18,725 nucleotides of DNA from Spirogloea muscicola (GCA_009602725.1 WELB01000008.1:718084-736808); one strand, 5' to 3'; positions 9,078 through 18,133 are shown, counted from the stretch's first letter. Numbers and translations: made by a program. The notes: generated by a model not told the origin, from the sequence alone.

Positions 9078-9835
9078 ATTCCGTGTGTTAGAAACTAATG
9101 TAGGCCAAATGGCCAAGTACAAAGGCAAGCACATCTAAAGATCTACATAATCTACACAGATTGACCCGCTCAATAACCACGGGTCAAAACATAAAGGTCA
9201 CTATTCGATGCATGAATAATAGATGCCAGAAACGGAGCGCTTCTGCCACCAACTAGAGCTCGCCCAGCTTTCTGGTGCAAGGCACTAGCCTGAGCACGCT
9301 GCAAACAGGCCGAAACTCGTCGTCGCAAGAGCGACAACTATGCAGCTGGCAAGCCCATCTCAGCCGGAAACACATCTGCACGTCAAGTGTAGCCTAGATT
9401 GGCAATGTTTTGAAGGAGAGTGTGGAAACGAGGACCCAGACAGCCCAAGATGTCGATTGCCGCTCGCAGGAGCTGATCACATTTGGGGTAATCGGAGTAG
9501 TGCCGCAGTTTTCTTTGTTCTGCACCGCCCACTGCATGCCCAGCGATGTGTGTCGATGCTGGGCCTTTATATGCCTCCGTAACAACTACGTCGACCAGGG
9601 CCCGTGGTCCTCCACCAGGTTGCACGCCCACAATGTCAAGTGTGCGGCAATGATGACGTCCCTGGGCGTCAATGGTGATAGGCATGATATTGTTGACTTC
9701 CACGACTGCACGGTAGTCGGCGTCGCGCATCAAGCCCGCCAGGGCATCGCGAAGGAGGTTAGAGATAGCGAGCACTGCAGAGCTTTCGGAAAGATTGGAG
9801 CTGGTGCATTCTGATATCTGTGGCAGCATGCAAAA
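9078..9835 (-). mobile_element. Non-LTR retrotransposon 3' end (copy 1): C-terminal endonuclease-like domain plus 3' tail
   Basis: On the minus strand, 9829-9383 is open for 148 residues. It resembles the C-terminal region of endonuclease-bearing LINE-type polyproteins: a DIVGV strand, ALVDVVVTEAYKG, then AEQRKLRHYSD and a DILGCLGPRF segment, a PD-(D/E)XK-like order. The family assignment is from memory of such tails. The frame ends at a TGA at 9383, and a second in-frame TAG follows near 9340. Copy 2 (16000-16346) has sense codons at both places, so copy 1 is a decayed pseudocopy. The tail then runs to about 9078, where all three copies share the same end. No reverse transcriptase domain remains here, so the element is 5'-truncated. 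Confidence 0.75.
9161..9187. repeat. Conserved hairpin in the non-LTR 3' tail, copy 1
   Basis: TTGACCCG (9161-9168) and CGGGTCAA (9180-9187) are perfect 8-bp inverted arms around an 11-nt loop. The same hairpin is in copies 2 and 3. Confidence 0.75.
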
Positions 9836-9949
9836 ACCATCTCCGGAAAATAGCCGAGAGAGAGGTAATTACTCTCCTTCATCGATAATGCTCGCAGCTA
9901 GAGTATAGTGTGGTTCTGAAAACAAGCAAAATATGCTGGAAAACTCAAG

Positions 9950-11160
9950 CATGTCAAGGCTGAATTAGAATTTGCACACAGGGCGAAGAATTAAGGCCCT
10001 TCAGTCTGGCAAATGTGTAAAGTACCTTCTGATGACTTTGAGAGTTTCAGTCAACAGCAGGATATGCACAGACAGCTGATAGCAGCTAAGTGTCTCCAAA
10101 AATGGAGTTGTAGACAGGTGGAACAGATCTGTGATGAAGACATCAGATGCTTACTGTCCAGAGCTTCTATCAATTATTGGACCGAAGCAGTAGCGAGATT
10201 TATTCATCTGAAGAACATGTCCCCTACTAGTAAAAGACGCCGCAAAATTCCTGGAGGGAAAGAGGCCTTCAGTCGCCCATCTTAGGGTGTTTGAGTGTTC
10301 TGCATGAATGCATAAGGAGACACAAGCCTGTGTTGCGGTGGACCATGGTGAACAAGTAGAAGGTGGTTAGAAATCCACGATCTTGAGAGGAGGAGGATGG
10401 TCTTCGGCAGAGGCGTAGTTTCAGTGGAGAATGACAGGTCCAGTTTGTTCTGCTTGTTTCTCAGACCATCTGACATAGTGGGCAATGTGCAGTGGTAGCC
10501 GGCACCTGACAATCTGAGATTGCGATTGATGTGTAGGCAGGAACTAAATCTGGCGTTAGGTTGGAAGCCAATCCAGAGGGAATGATCTGAACAAGAGTAA
10601 GAAATGTGATTTGGGGAAGACGACGGAGGAAGGGCAAGACAGATACCTTCACCAAGCAACTGACAGATGTTCGGGCTCTCACTGCTGTTGCATTAAATGA
10701 GCCGCTTACCATGCACAAAGCCATGAGCAGTGCTGATGTACCAAGTTCGATTAAGCTCCAGAAGCAGAGCCGAGCTCCATCGGGGAGAACCAGACCTGGG
10801 AACTGGTGGATCAACCAGCTGGGAGGAAGGCCATACCCAGTATATGGGTGTTCAAGGTAAAGCTGAAGGGAGATGGGTCTGTGGATTTATGTAAAGTACG
10901 TCTTTTGGCTAAAGGCTGTGCCCAGAAGGAAGGCTTAATCACAATGGAACATTTGCTCCTGTTGTCAAACAGTAGAAAAAGAAGAGAACAGCTCGTCAAC
11001 AATAGTCTGTAAGAATATGCTGGGCATGACTTGGAAGTAGAACAGATGAATGTCACTACAGCTTTCGTGTATGGGGATCTAGACGAGAAAATCGAAACGT
11101 AGCAACCTGCAGGTCTGAAGATGAAAGGCAAAGAAATGGGGCAAACTTCCGGGTGTAGGA
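9950..11160 (+). mobile_element. Broken Ty1/Copia retrotransposon: integrase and reverse transcriptase remnants
   Basis: Several plus-strand frames, broken by stops and shifts, follow Copia pol in the correct order. TGRRIKAL-like residues precede 10013, then SDDFESFSQQQDMHRQL, an NGVVDRWNR block near 10100, and INYWTEAVARFIHLKNMSPT (about 10168-10227) of the integrase. HLRVFECSA lies near 10280. A long degraded spacer follows. RT begins with EPLTMHKAMSSAD (about 10700), then GRKAIPSIWVFKVKLKGDGS (about 10825-10884) and RLLAKGCAQKEG. It ends with QMNVTTAFVYGDLDEKIE near 11045-11097. The catalytic FVDD block and RNase H are absent, no LTRs are visible, and at least four frame breaks exist. It is an inactive fossil lying between two genes. 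Confidence 0.88.
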
Positions 11161-12510
11161 ATTGGTTGAGGAGGGAGAAAGAGCGGCAATTGTGGAGCAC
11201 CACCAAGACGAGCAAGATAACAGGCTGACAGAGTCGAGGACTTCACCCTCCCCCTGCTCCCTTACCCAATCTATTATACCTCGTTGGTCCCCTTGTGCCG
11301 ATTTTCCCCGCGTACTCAAGTAGCTCCTGTGACTTACTCAAGGCTGCACCATCATCAGCCTCTGCCCGTAGGAAATTGCCAACTGTCTTCGGTCAACACT
11401 TGCTTGGTGCAACAGCGGCGTGCTCTTCCAGCTTCAACTCTTGAGGATTGGAGGTTGCTGGCCGCCTGCCTCTCATGCCACCCTCTTCTTGCCCATCCCT
11501 ACTGGGCTGGCCTCTCACAGCTATCGCCTTATTGTCGGCAAGCTGGGAACGATTGTTTCACTTTCGTCTACAGGCGCTATGTTCTATCAGCACTTCGCTT
11601 CTCCGGTCGTGGAGTGAAAAGGATGTCCATCTCGTATTTGGTGTGTGCTGCGCGATGGCTTTGTCTCACCGGCGCTGTCAGGCTCCTTGCTCTCTCCACC
11701 TTCCTCGATTGAGCTGACAGCTGCTTGCTTGGAGGTCATGCTTCCCACTGTTGGCCCGCTTGTCATCACCGACTAGGTGTTGCTGGTGAATCGACGTATT
11801 ACCAGCCAGAGGCCCATGATGTGCTGCGCTCTTTACTAGTTTCACGGCCACTCCTTGCCTCTTGTTACAACGACAGCTAGTACAGCAACAGCTAGTACTT
11901 ATCTCGCTCTTCATCCCTACCTTTTTGTGATACACATTCACCACCTAGAGCTCCTTCCAGTGCAAGGTGCAGGCCTTCCAGAAAGTGTACATTTTGTCAG
12001 ATCCTCTTTGTTCTCCACCTTAAAAGCTATCCTTGACTTTTTTTATTAAGTACTGATCAATATTGCAAGCTCTGAGCTCAACAACATGAGACCCCTCGAA
12101 AGCAGACGGGAATTCTGTTCCTCTCGACCAAAGAGCGCCTCATTTGTATAACATACGTCTTACATGAGTTCCTGGCAGCATATGGCAGCACAACTGCGCT
12201 GCCCTTAGTGGCAGGCATCGGCATCATATGAGACAAGTGGTGAGGCTGCATGGTGACGCTATGTTCAAGAGCGCCATGCTCGAGTGACACCTTGGTCACC
12301 CTGCCCTCCAAGCTTTAGCCATTTGCTGACGCAGCAACCATGCGGTCTAAGAAAATTGTACAAGTAGTATATATGAGGCCCGCAGATGTGATGCTCTAAG
12401 TTGACCTCCTTGCTCTGTTTAAACTCCTGTAACAAAGCCTCAGCACATTCTTGTCACGCATAGAAGGCCCCTGCTTCAGCATGGCTCAGTCACGTCGTAT
12501 ACTTCACCTA
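11161..12510. other. No supported gene; Copia/gene flank with weak open frames
   Basis: Frames of 60-142 codons occur on both strands (for example + 11284-11712 and - 11587-11769), but none shows a motif, start context or splice structure I can support. A short imperfect duplication, ACAGCTAGTAC, repeats at 11873 and 11888. The right part must contain the 3' UTR of the minus-strand gene that ends at 12511. A minus-strand TGTAA, the usual green-algal polyadenylation hexamer core, lies at about 12162-12158. Confidence 0.5.
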
Positions 12511-13586
12511 TTATTTGTGCAGTACAATCAGCCAGTTCTTCTTGTCCACAGCTACTTTGTACATATCCTGGTTCTGAGCCTCAGGCACACCGCCTGCAAA
12601 TAAGCAAACATGCCTCTGATGTGACTACTCAATGAAGAGCAGTATCTTGTTGGACTATTACTTCAACAACCAGGCAGTGGTGACCTTTGACAGTGTCGAA
12701 TGCACCCTGAACATTGCAAAGTGAATATTTTTGAGGAGTCAAAAAAGTGTTGTAGATGCTCACAATGCCTATGCAAGCAGCATGTTCTGCCTGGGCTCTG
12801 GCACAATGCTGCGCAGTTGCTTTGCTTCCTGCAAGCACCAACAAAGAAAACTCAACAGTCTGAGGAGCTTGCATGACCTGCACACACATAGAACACAAGC
12901 ATGTCCACTATGTCTACCATGGAGCGTACATGACATGTGTGTGGCCAAGCAAACCTGATGCTGATAAGACACAAATGAGAGCAAGGGCAGAAACACATCC
13001 TTCACAAGTTCGACATGCACAGCGCTTTAGCGTGAAGAGCAAGCGACATTGAGGTGCACGATGACACCAAGTACCGCACCAGTGCTGTGCGCGAGGTTGA
13101 GTGCAGAAGCTCCTTGGCTTGGAGGAGTAGGAAGACATCGTCCTCTGCGACCTGCTGCCACCTGCCTTGCTCTGCAAGGGCGGAACTTTGTGCACAATGC
13201 TTGGCTGCACCAGAAGCAAGGGAAGACTGAAGACTGTTGCTTGCTGATATGCTGCTCATTCCTGGTGCAGTGCACGAGGCCGAGTGTGCCTGCCCACTGT
13301 CGCAATCCTTGACTTCGGCAAGGCCACACACTTTGACTGCTGACTGCTTGTCCACCTGTACACTGGCGTCAAGCCAGGCTCTCCTCCCTCTACGAGTCAC
13401 CTGGCTCCAGCTCCCAATATCCTGTACATTCTCCGCACCCTCGTCCTCCTGCTCTGGAAGCTCGTCATGCAGCATCCACTCCTCGGGCAACATGGAGCTT
13501 ACGCCACTCATGTTGACAGGGGATGGCGAACTGTTGTCGTCAGACGTCAGCGACGGGCTTGGCGAGCTTGATGGTGGAGAGCTCAT
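12511..13586 (-). CDS. Unrecognised protein, five exons, disordered N-terminus and helical C-terminal half
   Basis: I do not recognise this protein. Model: 13586-13075, 13024-12955, 12877-12764, 12706-12685 and 12593-12511. The phases agree at each junction and give 266 residues from the ATG at 13586. Introns are 50, 77, 57 and 91 nt, much shorter than in the neighbours, and exon 4 is only 22 nt, so the junctions need transcript support. Residues 1-45 are Ser/Pro-rich, then acidic (LPEQEDEG), followed by a basic patch at SQVTRRGRRAW. From about residue 150 the chain looks folded and helical: FLLLQAKELLHSTSRTALV, then VKDVFLPLLSFVSYQHQV, TVEFSLLVLAGSKATAQHC, and a C-terminal YKVAVDKKNWLIVLHK before the stop. 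There is no signal peptide or membrane segment. The gene lies 239 bp downstream of the stop of the next gene on the same strand. Confidence 0.5.
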
Positions 13587-13824
13587 GGCCTGGCCCGCGG
13601 GCTCCTTGCAATTTACATCCCTTGTTAATATGGACAATGCCCTGCTTTGAATGAGTGACAACCAGGACCATTCATCACCATCTCTATTCGGATCTCTGGA
13701 GGATCAAATACAAGTGAAGCAAGGCCTAATTGCCAAACCAAAACCAACAGCAAACACCCCGATGTTCCAGCTATACAACAGCAGAGATACCAGGCCAAAA
13801 AGTACGACTTGTCTCCCTTGTCAA

Positions 13825-15763
13825 TTAGTACCTCTTCTTTGCGGCCTCCCCGTTCTTGTGCCCTTTCTTGTCGTGCTTGAGCCCTTTCGTCTGCCGATTC
13901 TTGCCACCTTCTGCCCTTCTCCTGGTGTATGTGGCACCCGATGACCTGCCCTTGCCGCGGCCACCCTGCCCCAGTGTATGCGAGACGGTAGTCTGCTTGG
14001 GTTCCGTCACATCTGGAGCCCAGCGGACACGGAACTCTTCCCTAGCGGCCATTGTCAGCCCAGCGCTCTCGCGGCCTCCTCGCATGGCTGAGCGCAACCT
14101 CAACGGCTGCACCAATACGACTAAATGTCATCAGAACTGAGCTCAATCAGCTGAAATTGGCTACTCAGAGATGCTGCTGCAGAGCTCCAGTCACATCTAG
14201 TCTCTTGCATGCGATGGAGGCATTGACGTCACAGTGTGGGTACAGAAAACAGCAGCAATACCAGGACACATTGTCTGCAGGATTGACATTCTCATGGCAG
14301 CAATATGGATTATGAAATCTCATCCCTCTACTCTTTCATCCTTGCACCACGTATAAAATATGTGCTGCATATCAAAGATATGTTGGAGTTGAGCAATAAA
14401 CGACGGGGCTAAGAAAGTGCAACTGGCAAGGGTACAGATGTCTTACAGCTGGAAGCGTGTGGGAGCGAGTAAAATTAGATATGCTGCCTGAGCCACCTAG
14501 CGGGCTGGGCGACTCAAGGCCTGGAGGCTTGGGCCAGGTAGACTTTGCCAACCGTCCCTCAATGTTGACAGGCAGAGATGATGAGCGAACAAGCAGACGG
14601 GGTGGGCTGTCCTCCGGCAGTGTCTGATTGTGCTGGTCAGACTGTTCGCATGCAACGGCCAGGCCTTGTCCTGACGCAGACTTTGGCAGAACCAGAACAG
14701 CAGTTGATGTGCCTGACAATGCCTCAGGGCATTTGTTGCCTTCGTCGCCTCCAATGTCATGGCTGAGAGTCCTGTTGGCTTGCCCGCTGAATGGGGCCTT
14801 TGCTTTCTTCCGACGCCTCCTGGCCCTGCTGCTGCTGCCAACTTTAGTGTTGCACTCATCATCTTCTGTGCTGCCAGGAATTGTCAGATCTGCAACCTTG
14901 CTGGTGATGGCCGCCTCGTCGGCGAAGTCCTTCGCCGCTAAGTGGCTCTTAAGTACTTCCATCTGCATGGTGAGCGCCGATTTGCCATGATGGAGCTTCC
15001 TGCAATCACCACCTATTGGTCAATAGGAGCAGATCGTGCTTGCTGCAAAAAGTCATGTCCTTAGTCATGATGACTCGCCACAGGACACAATGTCTACAGT
15101 CCAACTAGTGGAATTGAACAGGAGCATGAACAGCAACGCCGTCATGTGATAGCCTGCCAATCGCTTCAATGCTCTGGCAAGCAGTATTGGAAGACGAGAA
15201 GCATTGGAAAGACGATTGGACAGAGCTGTGACGTGTTAATGTAGACTACTCTTCGATTGATCTTACTAATTACTTGAGTTGCTCAGTCCTCCCGGACGCT
15301 TGAAATTTGATGTAACTGCCCTCAGCTATCAAATGTCAACACAGCATCCAACTTGCTTGCTCGGTGCGATGTTTTTGGCTGCAAATGCAGTAAGGAGGAC
15401 CAGCATTCCACGCTTCTGATGTCCATCTGAGGGATCTTCGGAAATGCGGCGCTCGGGAAGCAGAGTGCGCGCTGACCTTGTGCTGGCGGCCGTGGAGTGC
15501 TTCTCGCACGGCTCCGGCGCCCCCGCGGCGCAGCGCTGGCAGGCGTCCGAGGTCTCGCAGCGGATCACGAAGCGGCTTTCGGGCCGCCTCGGAGGCCGAG
15601 GCGGCCCGCCGGGGCATCCGCCGGCGGCAATCGGCGGCAGCGCCACAGCGCCGCCATGCTCGGCGGCGGCAGCGGGCGCCTCGGTAGCCGTCACCGCCCT
15701 TGTCGTCGCGGGCGCTGCGGTGGCGGTCGCCTGCGTTAGTGTCCGGAGCGGCGCCGTGAACAT
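13825..15763 (-). CDS. Conserved green-lineage protein with WAPDV...SHTL motif and Lys-rich tail
   Basis: Exons 14999-14447 and 14106-13825 join in phase 0 at a GTAAGA donor and TGGTGCAG acceptor. Exon 14999-14447 holds an RARRRRKKAK nuclear-localisation-like block and ends in FTRSHTLPA. The last exon starts PLRLRSAMRGGRES, carries VRWAPDVTEPKQTTVSHTLG, and ends in a Lys/Gly-rich tail to the stop at 13825. I recall a similar Trp-Ala-x-Asp-Val...Ser-His-Thr-Val motif with a Lys-rich tail from uncharacterised plant nuclear proteins, but cannot check it. A first exon, 15763-15477, is likely: its codons are almost all G/C at position 3 (RFVIRCETSDACQRC), its GTCAGC donor is in phase 2, and this fits the acceptor at 15000. 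That gives 373 residues. Starting instead at the ATG at 14968 gives 267. Introns are 477 and 340 nt. Confidence 0.6.
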
Positions 15764-15999
15764 GACCCGTCGCGCGAGCGGCGGGAGGGCGCGCGGCGGC
15801 GGCAGCGGCGGCAGCGGCGGCGGCGGCGGTGGTGGGCGGGGGGGCAGTTGCCAACACTGGACAACAAGCTCTTCCAGAAGCAACCCGGGAAAGGCGCTGC
15901 TCTTGACGTTGAATTGGAAATGGTCATCCGAAAGGCTCTCGACAATTTCGAGGGCTGTTACAATGGAAAATGCCGTGTATAGGGGGAAGGCGCGCACCG
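15764..15999. other. GC-rich tract, open on both strands, coding strand undecided
   Basis: 15780-15845 is GGC-rich simple sequence (poly-Gly on plus, poly-Pro on minus). From 15846 to 15980 both strands are open with protein-like composition. Plus reads LDVELEMVIRKALDNFEG, and minus reads TALEIVESLSDDHFQFNVKS. The minus frame is continuous with the first exon of the WAPDV gene and also with antisense of the retroelement tail (to an ATG at 16192). It may be the 5' UTR or N-terminal part of that gene. Confidence 0.35.
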
Positions 16000-16346
16000 C
16001 TTCAAAACATTGCCAATCTAGGCTACACTCGACGTGCAGATGTGTTTCCGGCTGAGATGGGCTTGCCAGCTGCATATCTGTCGCTCTTGCGACGAAGAGT
16101 TTCGGCCTGTTTGCAGCGTGCTCAGGCAAGTGCCTTGCACCAGAAAGCTGGGCGAGCTCTAGTTGGTGGCAGAAGGGCTCCGTTTCTGGCATCTAGTCTT
16201 CATGCATCGATTAGTGACCTTGAAGTTTTGACCCGTGGTTATTGAGCGGGTCAATCTGCTGTAGGTAATGTAGATCATTAGATGTGCTTGCCTTTGTACT
16301 TAGCCATTTGGCCTACATTTGTTTCTTATACACGAAATTCCTTCCT
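16000..16346 (+). mobile_element. Non-LTR retrotransposon 3' end (copy 2), 5'-truncated
   Basis: This is a close inverted match to 9078-9415, with only scattered differences by eye. It carries the last codons of the polyprotein, LQNIANLGYTRRADVFPAEM onward, and stays open to a TGA-type stop near 16245, whereas copy 1 has two stops in this part. The similarity starts abruptly at 16000 (CTTCAAAACATTGCC). A 6-bp direct repeat GCACCG flanks it (15994-15999 and 16347-16352) and may be a target-site duplication, though six bases is weak evidence. Confidence 0.75.
16228..16254. repeat. Conserved hairpin in the non-LTR 3' tail, copy 2
   Basis: TTGACCCG (16228-16235) pairs with CGGGTCAA (16247-16254) around TGGTTATTGAG. 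Arms and loop match copy 1 exactly in inverse orientation. Confidence 0.75.
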
Positions 16347-16408
16347 GCACCGTGCCTGATATGCATGGGGGGCCAATGTCAAGCCAATCACAGTTGTTCA
16401 GGCAAAAA

Positions 16409-16436
16409 GTTAGTGCTTGGGCTTAGTGCTTGGGCT
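16409..16436. repeat. Perfect 13-bp tandem duplication between non-LTR copies
   Basis: TTAGTGCTTGGGC is followed directly by TTAGTGCTTGGGC and a further TTA. It is non-coding and lies between copies 2 and 3. Confidence 0.7.
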
Positions 16437-16518
16437 TACACAACTGCGCAGCCCTCTACGAAGGTGGGATATTGGTCAATATTGCACACAACCCGGCTGA
16501 ATTAGGATACCCTCTGCG

Positions 16519-16745
16519 GCCTGTTTGCAGCGTGCCCAGGCTTTGCACCAGAAAGCTGGGCAAGCTCTAGTTGGAGGCAGAGGGGCTTCATATCTGACAT
16601 CTAGTATTCAGGCATCAAATGGTGACCTTATTTTGACCCGTGGTTACTGAGCGGGTCAGTTTGCTGGAGGTTATGTAGGTCTTTAGATGTGCTTGCCTTT
16701 GTACTTGGCCATTTGGTCCTCTTTTGTTTAAAATACACAAAATTT
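16519..16745 (+). mobile_element. Non-LTR retrotransposon 3' end (copy 3), 227 bp, with 7-bp target-site duplication
   Basis: This has the same orientation and same 3' terminus as copy 2, but starts further in (GCCTGTTTGCAGCG) and is more diverged. CTCTGCG flanks it directly on both sides (16512-16518 and 16746-16752), the expected mark of target-primed reverse transcription. It holds only tail sequence with no intact coding frame. Confidence 0.78.
16633..16659. repeat. Conserved hairpin in the non-LTR 3' tail, copy 3
   Basis: TTGACCCG (16633-16640), loop TGGTTACTGAG, then CGGGTCAG (16652-16659). Seven of the eight pairs are kept even though this copy is the most diverged. Confidence 0.7.
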
Positions 16746-16852
16746 CTCTGCGTGAGCACATACAAAGCCGACGGGCGAAGGCGCGCGCGATACGCATAAT
16801 TGGGGTGGAAGCCTAAGACGTGCCAGTATACCCTATATACCTTAACCGCAAA

Positions 16853-17025
16853 AGGGTGGCGATGGCATTGAAGGCCAGCCAACAAAAGAACAAGAGCAGC
16901 TTCACCATGGCGGCTGTAAAAAGGGTTCTTTCTAAGGTTGGGAGGCCAAGACGAGCCACTACACCCTACCCACAAAGGTGGCGATGGCAATGAAGGCCAG
17001 CCAACATGAGAACGAGAGCACTCTC
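16853..17025. repeat. Tandem duplication, period about 123 bp
   Basis: GGTGGCGATGGCATTGAAGG, CCAGCCAACAAAAGAACAAG at 16855-16894 recurs as GGTGGCGATGGCAATGAAGG, CCAGCCAACATGAGAACGAG at 16978-17017. The sequence between the two (16900-16975) is not repeated again. It is non-coding. Confidence 0.7.
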
Positions 17026-17039
17026 TAAAGTGGGCAGAA

Positions 17040-17730
17040 AACTAACAAAGTAAGTCATGGCTGTGAGGGGGCAGTCATGGCTGTGAGAGGGCAGCCCAAA
17101 TGGAAACAGCTCTTACTATTGCAGGCAGAAAGAAACAGCTCTTCCTATGGCAACGGCTTTGGGGCAATGGCAATGGCTTTAAGAACGTGGCTCTCCAAAA
17201 GGGGCCAAGGGCTGAGAACAGCCATTTCGATGAGAATGAGAATGACAAGGTCCGAAGGGGCCGAAAAGCACTGAAACATATGAGCAAAGACCATGTAGAA
17301 AAATCACTTAACTCTGTTAGTGACCACAAGTCAGGAAGACTAGCCGCCGAAAAAAAGAGAGAAAAGCAGTCCCCTTGACGACAGCCAGAGGCTGCAGCTA
17401 GAGCACAACCAGCACAGCACAGATGCAAGGCGTGGGCCATGGACTGCTGGAGGGAGTGGACAGGCGCATGCGAGAGGCCAGCCCAAATCATTTTGAAACA
17501 AGGTCTGAAAGGGTCGGAAGGTGCAACACATTTATTTCCTCTACAAAACTTCTGCAGATGGACGCTCCAAAACCTCAGTCAATCCATGCACATGCATGAT
17601 ATGATGTGAAGAACAGATAACGGCCAGCCCACAATGTCTGGGCAACATCCAAAGACATTCCCCAAAGAAAGAGCTCTTCGATGTGACAATGGCTGTGAGA
17701 GGCCAGTCCAAGGGATGTACACGGCAGCCG
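17040..17730. repeat. Cluster of degenerate GGCTGTGAGAGG-CCAGCCC repeat units
   Basis: ATGGCTGTGAGRGGSCAGYC occurs at about 17056, 17075 and 17690, and a partial unit GAGAGGCCAGCCC at 17472. Two carry a downstream ACAAGGTCYGAARGGG block (17248 and 17500). The unit at 8770-8832 belongs to the same family. Open frames here (for example + 17100-17378 and - 17075-17491) have repeat-derived, motif-free composition, so I call no gene. Confidence 0.55.
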
Positions 17731-18017
17731 GCAACGGGTGGCTTGACCCCTAGATGCAGCTCAGCAGATACAGAGTGGGAGCACTGGAGTGTGTATTAGT
17801 AGATGGAGGCGAAAGGTCTGCTCCGGTCTTCCCGGTTCTCTCAGAACAGACTAAGCAAAGAATCCCCCATTCTCTCGGAAGAAAACCAAGGTAACAGAGG
17901 GCCAATTCACACTTGGTCGGATGGTCGCGCCGCGGGTACGTGTCGCGCGGTGAATGAAATCACAACCTTGCGCGCCCGGTCGTGGTCGCCCACCAGGGTG
18001 GCGCCGGGCGCTGACGG
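17731..18017. other. No supported gene; short plus-strand open frame
   Basis: A 73-codon plus frame starts at an ATG at 17803 (MEAKGLLRSSRFSQNRLSKE) and ends at 18024 inside GC-rich sequence. AACCAAG/GTAACA at 17884-17896 would be a possible donor. No motif or partner exon supports it. Confidence 0.3.
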
Positions 18018-18133
18018 GCGCTGACTAGGACGCCTCTTGCCCCCGTTTAAAGGAGGAAGAACGCGCCGTTTGCACATCTGGCGCTGACTAGGACGCCTTC
18101 AATCCCCGTTAGGGAAGTAACGGCGCCGTTTGC
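18018..18133. repeat. Imperfect tandem repeat, unit 63 bp, two copies
   Basis: GCGCTGACTAGGACGCCT at 18018 recurs at 18081. Both copies continue with a CCCCGTT core and end in GCCGTTTGC (18065-18073 and 18125-18133). A partial extra GCGCTGAC lies just before, at 18008. It is probably non-coding. Confidence 0.75.

Noticed and set aside
9078-9835. A 5-bp AGCAT match near 9073 and 9824 as the target duplication of copy 1
   Set aside because: Five bases at uncertain element ends are expected by chance.
11284-11712. Plus-strand 142-codon frame after the Copia remnant
   Set aside because: It has no similarity to Copia RNase H or gag that I can see, composition changes along it, and other frames are equally open.
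15336-15477. Alternative splice of the candidate first exon of the WAPDV gene to an acceptor at 15379, ending at 15336
   Set aside because: The site TGCATTTGCAG is good and the phase works, but it gives only 15 more residues and a stop. Splicing to 14999 is also in phase and links to conserved sequence.
16853-18133. CRISPR-like or regular satellite array
   Set aside because: Repeats are few, imperfect and unequally spaced, without uniform spacers, and the DNA is eukaryotic.
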